Part shown: positions 9,205-15,873 of the stretch, one piece after another
Layout: every line of letters starts with the position of its first letter
Position numbering within the stretch: the first letter of the stretch is position 1
Assembly: GCF_001440415.1 (NCBI RefSeq)
Contig: NZ_LLYA01000024.1
Coordinates: 1 to 64,000, forward strand
Direction of reading: 5' to 3'
DNA length: 64,000 bases
Origin: Bradyrhizobium retamae
GTDB taxonomy: Bacteria > Pseudomonadota > Alphaproteobacteria > Rhizobiales > Xanthobacteraceae
Notes under the pieces: model-generated
Told to the model about the DNA's origin: nothing
The model's input: only the letters and a program-made list of their open reading frames with translations
The model's database searches: none
Made by a program: the position numbers and the translations under genes

Positions 9205-9312
9205 CGGTCGATCCGCAATTGATTGTCTCTCGGGGCCGGCTTGCGGATAGGAACGGAATCGAGCGCATGGCGCAGACTGGCCGCGTTCATGCGCGATTCG
9301 CTCGAAAAACAG

Positions 9313-9411
9313 GTAGGAGACTGACGAGCGACCCGATCCGGACCTCGTTAGGGCTGCTTCCTTCCGGACCTGACCCGGTTGGCGAGTGGCTCGTCCACCG
9401 CCAATCTCCCG
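9313..9411 (-). ncRNA. ffs: Small bacterial SRP RNA (4.5S)
   Basis: Read on the minus strand the segment contains the invariant SRP Alu-less core: GGTCAGGTCCGGAAGGAAGC followed by AGCCCTAAC, that is the GGAA tetraloop and the symmetric and asymmetric loops that bind Ffh. The flanks pair into a long rod (GGAGATTGGCGG...GACGAGCC with GCTCGTC...TCTCC). A run of T follows on the minus strand at 9306-9310, compatible with termination. Length about 99 nt fits RF00169. It lies just upstream of dnaX, a frequent alphaproteobacterial arrangement. Exact ends are estimated from pairing. Confidence 0.93.
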
Positions 9412-9457
9412 GTCCCTATTTGGGGCCAAAAGGACCGGAAAGCAAGCGGGGCTTTCC

Positions 9458-9561
9458 CTGTCATACCCCGCGAAAGCAGGGTATCCAGTGCGCCGCGGCC
9501 TAACGGTAAAAACGCAAGGGGCCACGCGTACTGGATCATCCGCTTTCGCGGATGATGACAC
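9458..9561. repeat. Paired-hairpin intergenic repeat, copy 3
   Basis: Left half CTGTCATACCCCGCGAAAGC... then TATCCAGTGCG; right half GCGTACTGGATCATCCGCTTTCGCGGATGATGACA. Stem sequences differ from the other copies but still pair. Together with the SRP RNA it fills the 9205-9610 interval. Confidence 0.8.
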
Positions 9562-9610
9562 CTTGGTATGAAACCAGGGGTGCCCACACAAGGCACTTTA
9601 TCGGCCCGGC

Positions 9611-10060
9611 ATGGATCGGGCATGGGAACTCTTGATGCCCTCTGACGCCTCCGCCTGGTCGCTGCATTCCCAGCTCAAAAAAGACACCATCGATATCGGC
9701 GACCTGCCGCTGTGCAAGGTGCTGGTCATCAAGGACGCGCATTACCCGTGGCTGCTCCTGGTGCCACGCAGGGCAGGCGCGGTGGAAATCATCGACCTCG
9801 ACGATGTCGAGCAGGCGCAATTGATGGCCGAAATCTCCCGGGTTTCGCGTGCGCTGAAAGAGATCACCAAATGCGACAAGCTCAATGTCGCGGCGCTCGG
9901 CAATCTGGTGCCGCAGTTGCACGTCCACGTCATCGCGCGACGCACCAGCGATGCGGCCTGGCCGCGCCCGGTCTGGGGCGTGATGCCGCCGCTGGCGCAC
10001 GACGCCGAGGAAGTCCAGAATTTCATCAACGCGCTTCGCCGCAAGATCTGGTTGGGTTGA
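9611..10060 (+). CDS. HIT-family (histidine triad) nucleotide hydrolase/transferase
   Basis: HIT proteins cleave nucleoside phosphoramidates or dinucleotides. The 149-residue product contains KVLVIKDAHYPWLLLVPRR and the triad region VPQLHVHVIAR, with the HxH pair near residue 110. Start is uncertain: an ATG at 9635 would give 141 residues and is equally good. The next gene, nudC, begins 4 bp after the stop, so the two nucleotide-processing enzymes probably form an operon. Substrate is not predictable. Confidence 0.88.
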   Translation: MDRAWELLMPSDASAWSLHSQLKKDTIDIGDLPLCKVLVIKDAHYPWLLLVPRRAGAVEIIDLDDVEQAQLMAEISRVSRALKEITKCDKLNVAALGNLVPQLHVHVIARRTSDAAWPRPVWGVMPPLAHDAEEVQNFINALRRKIWLG

Positions 10061-10064
10061 ATAG

Positions 10065-11015
10065 ATGTCCGCATTCGACAAGTATCCGCTGGGGAAGCCC
10101 GCTTTCGTTACCAATATTCTGGATCGCGCCGCGCATCTGCGCACCAACGACGAAAAACTGTTCGCGCTGGAGAACCAGCGCAACGCCAGCGCCTATGTGA
10201 TCTACCGCGACTCGCTCCTGGTGAAGCAGGAGGCGGACGGGCCGCGCGTGCTGCTCGGCGTCGAAGAGGCGGTGAAGCTCGGCGCCAATCCCGGCACCAT
10301 CTTTCTGGGCCTGCGCGACGGCGCGCCGGTGTTCGGCATGGGTATTTCAGCCACGGCCGTGGAATCGCTGATGACGCGCGACGACGTCGCCGTGACCGAG
10401 CTGCGCGGCATGGCCATGCAGGGCACCGTGCCGCCGGAACAACTCTCTGCGATCGCCATGGCCAAATCGATGGTGACCTGGCATCAGCGCCACGGCTATT
10501 GCGCCAATTGCGGTACCCGCACGGCGATGAAGGAAGGCGGTTGGAAACGCGAGTGCCCGAGCTGCAAGGCCGAGCACTTTCCGCGCACCGATCCGGTCGT
10601 GATCATGCTGGTTACGCACGGTGATCGATGCCTGCTCGGCCGGCAGAAGCAGTTTATGCCTGGAATGTGGTCGTGCCTCGCCGGCTTCGTCGAAGCGGCC
10701 GAGACGATCGAGGACGCGGTTTGCAGGGAAATTTTCGAGGAAGCCGGCATCCGTTGCACCGACGTGAGCTATTACATGACGCAGCCGTGGCCCTATCCGT
10801 CATCGCTGATGATCGGATGTTCCGCGCGTGCGCTCAACGAGGAGATCGTGGTCGATCGCGCAGAACTCGAGGACGCGCGCTGGTTCGATCGCGCCGAGGT
10901 CGCGCTCATGCACAAGCGCCAGCATCCCGACGGCCTGTTTGCCGCGCATCCCTTCGCGATCGCGCATCATTTGATCGGCCAATGGTTGCATGGCCGAAGG
11001 GATAACTGCGCGTAG
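10065..11015 (+). CDS. nudC: NAD(H) pyrophosphatase NudC
   Basis: Hydrolyses NAD(H) to NMN(H) and AMP; in some bacteria it also removes NAD caps from RNA. The 316-residue product has a zinc ribbon (YCANCGT ... CPSCKAEHFPR), a perfect Nudix box GFVEAAETIEDAVCREIF followed by EEAGI, and the NudC signature TQPWPYPSSLM downstream of it. An N-terminal domain of about 150 residues precedes the zinc ribbon. It is translationally close to the upstream HIT gene. Confidence 0.95.
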   Translation: MSAFDKYPLGKPAFVTNILDRAAHLRTNDEKLFALENQRNASAYVIYRDSLLVKQEADGPRVLLGVEEAVKLGANPGTIFLGLRDGAPVFGMGISATAVESLMTRDDVAVTELRGMAMQGTVPPEQLSAIAMAKSMVTWHQRHGYCANCGTRTAMKEGGWKRECPSCKAEHFPRTDPVVIMLVTHGDRCLLGRQKQFMPGMWSCLAGFVEAAETIEDAVCREIFEEAGIRCTDVSYYMTQPWPYPSSLMIGCSARALNEEIVVDRAELEDARWFDRAEVALMHKRQHPDGLFAAHPFAIAHHLIGQWLHGRRDNCA

Positions 11016-11062
11016 CGGGAACCGGTGCCTGCTTGCTCGATTAACTGGGGACTTGAACGGAC

Positions 11063-12040
11063 ATGACGGATCCACGCATGAACTTTCAGGACAAGGCGCC
11101 CAAAATACCTCCGCGTGTCCTCTGCATCGGCATGCCGGTGCGTGACCTCACTTTTCATACGCCGGGCGTTCCCGGGCGCGGTTCCAAGGAGAACGCCACT
11201 GCATTCGACGAAATCTGCGGCGGCAACGCGCTCAATGGCGCGATCGGCATCGTTCGGCTTGGTGGACGCGCCTCGATTTGCGGGCCGATGGGCGATGCCA
11301 AGGAAACATCGAGCCGCTTCATCTTCGAGCAGATGGCGCATGAGGGCATCGAGACAAAACATCTCATCCACATGCCGGGGCTGGTGACGCCGATCTCGGC
11401 GGTGATGATCGATCCTTCGGGCGAACGCACCATCGTGACCTTCCGCGATCCCAAACTGTGGCATGTGAAGTTGCCCGACTTCGACACGCTGCTCGACGAT
11501 TGCGCCGCCATTCTCACCGAGAGCCGCTGTGCGGAATTCTGCACCGAGCTCTGCGCCGAGGCGGTCCGGCGCGGCATTCCCGTGATCGTCGACGTCGATC
11601 GCGCGATGTCGATGCGCGAGGGCCTGTTGAACGCCTCCACCCACTTGGTGTTCTCGAGCGAGCCGTTGCAGGAAACCGCAGATGTTAGCGACGATGCCCA
11701 GGCGCTGAAGAAAATTGCAAAACTGACCCCCTCGTTTCTGGCGGGAACCCGAGGCCCGAGGGGCACGATCTGGCTCGACGAGAACGGCGGTATCCAGGAA
11801 ACCCCGGCTTTCCCGGTGCATACGGTAGACACCCTGGGCGCCGGCGACGTGTTCCACGGCGCGTTTGCGCTCGCGATCACCGAGAAACAGGAATTGCGCC
11901 AGGCGCTCCGATTCGCCTCCGCCGCGGCGGCATTGAAATGCACCCGCTTTGGGGGAGCCTTCGCAGCCCCGCAACGTGCTGAAGTTGAAGAGTTTTTGAC
12001 CCACGGCCAAGCGGCAGGCCAGACTTCGACCGACCACTAA
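11063..12040 (+). CDS. PfkB/ribokinase-family sugar kinase
   Basis: The 325-residue product has the ribokinase fold: an N-terminal GMPVRDLTF and ICGGNALNGAIGIVRLGG substrate region, and the C-terminal PfkB signature DTLGAGDVFHGAFALA with the catalytic Asp and the anion hole. Substrate cannot be named; ribokinase-like, fructokinase-like and sulfofructose kinase-like proteins all share these motifs. It lies 47 bp after nudC and 66 bp before an Lrp-type regulator, with no transport genes nearby. Confidence 0.88.
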   Translation: MTDPRMNFQDKAPKIPPRVLCIGMPVRDLTFHTPGVPGRGSKENATAFDEICGGNALNGAIGIVRLGGRASICGPMGDAKETSSRFIFEQMAHEGIETKHLIHMPGLVTPISAVMIDPSGERTIVTFRDPKLWHVKLPDFDTLLDDCAAILTESRCAEFCTELCAEAVRRGIPVIVDVDRAMSMREGLLNASTHLVFSSEPLQETADVSDDAQALKKIAKLTPSFLAGTRGPRGTIWLDENGGIQETPAFPVHTVDTLGAGDVFHGAFALAITEKQELRQALRFASAAAALKCTRFGGAFAAPQRAEVEEFLTHGQAAGQTSTDH

Positions 12041-12048
12041 CGGCTTGC

Positions 12049-12067
12049 TATAGAAGAATTTTCTATA
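12049..12067 (+). promoter_or_regulatory. Inverted repeat upstream of the Lrp/AsnC gene
   Basis: TATAGAA-GAATT-TTCTATA: perfect 7-bp arms in an AT-rich island, ending 39 bp before the start of the Lrp/AsnC gene. AT-rich dyads of this type are typical Lrp-family operators, so autoregulation is likely. The assignment is inference. Confidence 0.5.
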
Positions 12068-12106
12068 TATGAGGGGATCAGACCTTTCATATGGAACATT
12101 CTTCTC

Positions 12107-12607
12107 ATGACCGACCTAGCCGTTCAGCTCCCTGAAGCCAGCCGCCGGCTGGATGCCATCGACCGCAAGATCCTGACAGTGCTGCAGGAGGACGCCTCGC
12201 TATCGGTTGCCGAGATTGGGGACCGGGTCGGGTTGTCGTCGACGCCGTGCTGGAAGCGGATCCAGCGGCTGGAGGCCGACGGCGTGATCCTGCGCCGGGT
12301 GGCGCTGGTCGACCAGAACAAGATCGGGCTCGGCATTTCCGTGTTCGTCTCGGTCGAGAGCGCCGACCATTCCGAGGCCTGGCTGCGAAAGTTCGCCGAC
12401 GCCGTCAGCGCCATGCCTGAGGTGATGGAATTTTACCGGATGGCCGGCGACGTCGATTACATGCTGCGCGTCGTGGTCGCCGACATGGCGAGCTATGACG
12501 TGTTCTACAAAAAGCTGATCAGCGCGGTGCCCCTGAAGAACGTCACCTCGCGGTTTGCGATGGAGAAGATCAAGTCGGTGACAGCACTGCCAGTGCCGGC
12601 GGCGTAG
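12107..12607 (+). CDS. Lrp/AsnC-family transcriptional regulator
   Basis: A 166-residue protein with the AsnC-type winged helix-turn-helix (LDAIDRKILTVLQEDASLSV, AEIGDRVGLSSTPCWKRIQR) at residues 15-60 and the RAM/Lrp effector domain (MPEVMEFYRMAGDVDYMLRV) after it. Such proteins sense amino acids and form octameric or larger assemblies. It stands alone, preceded by an AT-rich dyad. Targets cannot be told from the neighbours. Confidence 0.93.
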   Translation: MTDLAVQLPEASRRLDAIDRKILTVLQEDASLSVAEIGDRVGLSSTPCWKRIQRLEADGVILRRVALVDQNKIGLGISVFVSVESADHSEAWLRKFADAVSAMPEVMEFYRMAGDVDYMLRVVVADMASYDVFYKKLISAVPLKNVTSRFAMEKIKSVTALPVPAA

Positions 12608-12627
12608 AGTTATCGCCACTCGCGAAG

Positions 12628-12731
12628 CTGTCATCGCCGGCTTGACCGGGCGACCCAGTATTCCAGAGACGTCCATTTTCGATCGAGAAGCCGCGGCGTA
12701 CTGGGTCCCCCGCCTTCGCGGGGGACGACAG
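12628..12731. repeat. Paired-hairpin intergenic repeat, copy 4
   Basis: Left half CTGTCATCGCCGGCTTGACC... then CCCAGTATTCCAGAG; right half CGGCGTACTGGGTCCCCCGCC...GGGGGACGACAG. The left half is nearly identical to the GIY-YIG element terminal repeat, while the right half has a different stem. It lies between convergent lrp and the phosphomutase gene and may stop transcription from both. Confidence 0.8.
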
Positions 12732-12757
12732 CGGTGAGCGCGGCGACGATGCCCGCT

Positions 12758-14257
12758 TCAAATCTTCTGGTTATACTCACCCACTTCCGGATGCGTGCGC
12801 AGCACGGAATCCATCGCCTCGAACATGTCGCGCATGCGCGCCTCACTCACCGGGCTCTCGACCACGACCACCAGTTCCGGCTTGTTCGATGAGGCCCGCA
12901 CCAGACCCCAGCTTCCGTCCTCGACGGTAACGCGCACGCCGTTGACGGTGACGAGATCGCGGATTTTCTGGCCGGCGACCTTGTCGCCCTTCTTCTGCAG
13001 CGCTTCGAAATGCTTCACCACGGCCTCGGCAACGCCGTATTTGGCCTCGTCGGCGCAATGCGGCGACATGGTCGGCGACGACCAGGTTTTCGGCAGCGCA
13101 TTCTTCAGGTCCGCCATCGACTTGTCAGGCGCGCGATCGAGCATCTCGCAGATCGCAATTGCCGAGACCAGGCCGTCGTCATAGCCGCGGCCGAACGGCT
13201 TGTTGAAGAAGAAGTGGCCAGACTTCTCGAATCCCGCCAGCGCGCCGATCTCGTTGGTGCGGCGTTTCATGTAGGAATGGCCGGTTTTCCAGTAGGCCGT
13301 TTTCGCGCCCTGCTTTTGCAACACCGGATCCGTGACGAACAATCCCGTCGATTTCACGTCGACCACGAACTGCGCTTCCTTGTGGATCGCCGACATGTCG
13401 CGCGCCAGCATCACGCCGACCTTGTCGGCGAAGATTTCCTCTCCGGTGTTGTCGACGACACCGCAGCGGTCGCCATCGCCGTCGAAGCCCAGGCCCACAT
13501 CGGCCTTGTGCTTGAGCACGGCGTCGCGGATCGCGTGCAGCATCTCCATGTCTTCCGGATTCGGATTGTACTTCGGAAACGTGTGGTCGAGTTCGGTGTC
13601 GAGCGGGATCACTTCGCAGCCGATCGCCTCCAAAACCTGCGGCGCGAACGCGCCCGCGGTGCCGTTGCCGCAGGCGGCAACAACCTTCAGCTTGCGTTTC
13701 AGCTTGGGACGGCTGGTGAGATCGGTGATATAGCGCGCCGGAAACTTCTCGTGGAATTGATAGGAGCCGCCGACCCTGTTCTTGAAATCAGCGTTGAGCA
13801 CGATCTCTTTCAGCCGCGTCATCTCGTCGGGGCCGAAGGTGAGCGGACGGTTGGCGCCCATCTTGACGCCGGTCCAGCCATTGTCGTTGTGCGAGGCGGT
13901 GACCATCGCGACGCAGGGCACATCGAGGTCGAACTGCGCGAAATAGGCCATCGGCGTTATCGCGAGCCCGATGTCGTGCACTTTGCAGCCCGCGGCCATC
14001 AGCCCGGAAATCAGCGCGTATTTGATCGAGGCCGAATAGCCGCGGAAATCGTGGCCAGTGACGATTTCCTGTTTGACGCCAAGTTCCTCAATCAGCGCAC
14101 CGAGCCCCATGCCCAGCGCCTGAACACCCATCAAATTGATTTCTTTCTCGAACAACCAGCGCGCGTCATATTCGCGAAAGCCGGTCGCCTTCACCATTGG
14201 CCCGGATTCGAAGTCATAGGTATTCGGAACCAGCACGGATTTGGGCTTCGGGAACAT
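12758..14257 (-). CDS. Phosphomannomutase/phosphoglucomutase
   Basis: Interconverts hexose 1- and 6-phosphates for cell-surface sugars. The 499-residue product has the four alpha-D-phosphohexomutase domains: substrate entry GFREYDARW, phosphoserine loop MVTASHNDNGWTG (Ser about residue 140), metal loop GLGFDGDGDRCGV, sugar loop GFEKSGHFFFN and C-terminal phosphate loop VRASSNKPELVV. It belongs to the ManB/AlgC type rather than GlmM. UDP-glucose dehydrogenase lies 4 kb away, but no polysaccharide cluster is seen. Confidence 0.92.
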   Translation of the reverse strand: MFPKPKSVLVPNTYDFESGPMVKATGFREYDARWLFEKEINLMGVQALGMGLGALIEELGVKQEIVTGHDFRGYSASIKYALISGLMAAGCKVHDIGLAITPMAYFAQFDLDVPCVAMVTASHNDNGWTGVKMGANRPLTFGPDEMTRLKEIVLNADFKNRVGGSYQFHEKFPARYITDLTSRPKLKRKLKVVAACGNGTAGAFAPQVLEAIGCEVIPLDTELDHTFPKYNPNPEDMEMLHAIRDAVLKHKADVGLGFDGDGDRCGVVDNTGEEIFADKVGVMLARDMSAIHKEAQFVVDVKSTGLFVTDPVLQKQGAKTAYWKTGHSYMKRRTNEIGALAGFEKSGHFFFNKPFGRGYDDGLVSAIAICEMLDRAPDKSMADLKNALPKTWSSPTMSPHCADEAKYGVAEAVVKHFEALQKKGDKVAGQKIRDLVTVNGVRVTVEDGSWGLVRASSNKPELVVVVESPVSEARMRDMFEAMDSVLRTHPEVGEYNQKI

Positions 14258-14393
14258 GGGGAGGCCTTGTCGTGGAAATACGAGGGAACACCGCAGCCAT
14301 AGCGAATGCCGAGGCGCAGCGGAAGGCGAGACCGGCGGCTTGTGACGATTAATTGCGGCGAATTTGGCAGTTGCGGCAAACGGGTCGCCAAAC

Positions 14394-14741
14394 TTAGGCG
14401 CCTAATCGTCGAATTTCCGTTTCGACGACAACCTTCAACGGCGGCAAGGATTGCTGCACGGTCTCCCAAACCAGTTGGGCCGCAACGTCCTCGTAGTCGT
14501 GACGATAGACGTTTACGGCGTCTGCCATTTGCTTCCAGGAAATCGCGGAGTGGCGCGCCTTTAGCTCATTTGGTAGGCGCCGCGAAGCTTCAGATATGAT
14601 CTCCAGGCAACGAGTAACTGCATAGAAAGCCCGCAAATCCGCCTTGAATGTTTCGCGGTCCAAACCTTCGACGAAGCTCTCCGCCAAATCGATGTGATGG
14701 AGGATATCGCGGAGCGCGCGGCTCGTGGGGTCAGAAGGCAT
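14394..14741 (-). CDS. hepT: HepT-like toxin (DUF86)
   Basis: An all-helical HEPN-fold protein of 115 residues from the ATG at 14741; a frame to 14774 is longer but would overlap mntA by 44 bases. The core is ADAVNVYRHDYEDVA with His81 and Tyr83. The usual HepT motif is Arg-x4-6-His-x-Tyr; here the expected Arg position (76) is Val and the only nearby Arg is next to the His, as in a GNxxRHxY-type subgroup. It overlaps the upstream mntA gene by 11 bases. MntA AMPylates HepT at the Tyr in characterised pairs. Toxicity here is not certain. Confidence 0.82.
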   Translation of the reverse strand: MPSDPTSRALRDILHHIDLAESFVEGLDRETFKADLRAFYAVTRCLEIISEASRRLPNELKARHSAISWKQMADAVNVYRHDYEDVAAQLVWETVQQSLPPLKVVVETEIRRLGA

Positions 14742-15027
14742 AGATGGCGTCGGCCATTGCCGCCGGACGGACATAAGGTTTGAGCCCTTCGCGGTTCACA
14801 ACATCCACGGGCCCGTCAAAAAGCTGCGCGATGAATTCCTTGATATCCACGTAGTCGAAGACCGTAATACGAGCCTCCGGATCGAATTCAATCATGATAT
14901 CGATATCGCTGTCGGAACGATTTTCGCCCCGTGCCACTGACCCGAACAAGGCAGCATGCTTCACACCGCGCCCGCGCAGGGCGTGTTCGGAGCGTCGCAG
15001 GGTCTCCAAGGCTTCGGAACTGTTCAT
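14731..15027 (-). CDS. mntA: MntA-type minimal nucleotidyltransferase antitoxin
   Basis: A 98-residue single-domain nucleotidyltransferase with the motif FGSVARGENRSDSDIDIMIE: Gly29-Ser30 and Asp41/Asp43 form the NTP and metal site. In characterised type VII toxin-antitoxin systems it transfers AMP to the HepT Tyr and neutralises it. It is the promoter-proximal gene, 11-base overlap with hepT, so translation is coupled. The pair has lower GC and AT-rich codons compared with its neighbours (for example ATCATGATATCGATATC on the plus strand), consistent with acquisition. Confidence 0.9.
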   Translation of the reverse strand: MNSSEALETLRRSEHALRGRGVKHAALFGSVARGENRSDSDIDIMIEFDPEARITVFDYVDIKEFIAQLFDGPVDVVNREGLKPYVRPAAMADAIYAF

Positions 15028-15086
15028 CTGAAAACTATAGCATGCCGCTACGCTAACCGGGAGAGGTAACGACCGGGCGGGAAGCC

Positions 15087-15605
15087 CTACTGTTCCAGCA
15101 CCATCCTGCCGTTGGCGTATTCGAAGCGCTTCAGCTTCGACAGGAACGACAGGCCGAGCAGGTTCTCCGATAGCGCCTCGTCCGGCAGCACCACGGCGTC
15201 GACGTCGCGCACCACAAGCCCGCCGAGTTCGATCATGGCAAGCCGCGTACGCGCGGCCTTGATGGTGCCGTTGGCGGTGGTGACGGTCGCGTTGTAGTCG
15301 CTGCGCGAGGGACGCAGGCCAAACCGCGCCGCCGACTTTTCGTTCAGCGCCACCAGCGAGGCGCCGGTGTCGACCATGAAGTTGATGCGTTGCCCATCGA
15401 TGCGACCGTCGGTCTGGAAATGGCCGCGCGCATCGCGGGGAATGTCGAGGCTGCGGCCTGAGGCTTGCGCGACCGTTTGCAGGGGAGCCTTTTGAGGCGA
15501 CGTGCTGGCGGAGGCCGAGGCCAGCGACATCTTGTCTGCCATCTGCGCCATGTAGGTGCCGAGGCCGACCAGGACGGCGGCAAGGATCATCAGGTTACGC
15601 ATCAC
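15087..15605 (-). CDS. Membrane-anchored retropepsin-like aspartic protease (TIGR02281 type)
   Basis: A 172-residue protein with an N-terminal membrane segment (NLMILAAVLVGLGTYMAQM), a linker, then a clan AA fold: GHFQTDGRIDGQRINFMVDT then GASLVALN, where DTGAS is the catalytic Asp motif, and LLGLSFLSKLKRFEY near the end (the hydrophobic-hydrophobic-Gly flap equivalent). Only one DTG is present, so it should act as a dimer like retropepsins. Substrate unknown. It is monocistronic. Confidence 0.88.
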   Translation of the reverse strand: MMRNLMILAAVLVGLGTYMAQMADKMSLASASASTSPQKAPLQTVAQASGRSLDIPRDARGHFQTDGRIDGQRINFMVDTGASLVALNEKSAARFGLRPSRSDYNATVTTANGTIKAARTRLAMIELGGLVVRDVDAVVLPDEALSENLLGLSFLSKLKRFEYANGRMVLEQ

Positions 15606-15719
15606 GCCACACTCGACTGCCAGACCGCCGATATCACCACGCCAGCCGCGAAATCGCGACTAACGGCGATGACCGGGCCTGCCATTTTGACGAAAAGGAT
15701 GAGTGAAGGGTTAACGCCG

Positions 15720-15865
15720 TCTCCTGAACCTCGCCCCGCTTGCGGGGAGAGGTCGGATTGCGAAGCAATCCGGGTGAAGGGGGTACAGGTCTATCGATGG
15801 AGATCAGCTCGTGGAAGGAGCCCCTCACCCCAACCCTCTCCCCGCGAAGGGCGCGAGAGGGAGTT
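15720..15865. repeat. GC-rich 'CTCCCCGC' intergenic repeats
   Basis: CTCGCCCCGCTTGCGGGGAGAGG at about 15729-15751 and its partner CCCTCTCCCCGCGAAG... at about 15835 face each other, with GGATTGCGAAGCAATCC as a separate hairpin between. The same motif recurs at 40663-40706 and about 26612-26640. They fill most of the 15606-15873 gap, where no gene is seen. Confidence 0.65.
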
Positions 15866-15873
15866 AAGATTTC

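Noticed and set aside
9205..9591. N-terminal extension of dnaX
   Set aside because: It reads through the SRP RNA gene and a hairpin repeat; the family start motif lies after the ATG at 9204.
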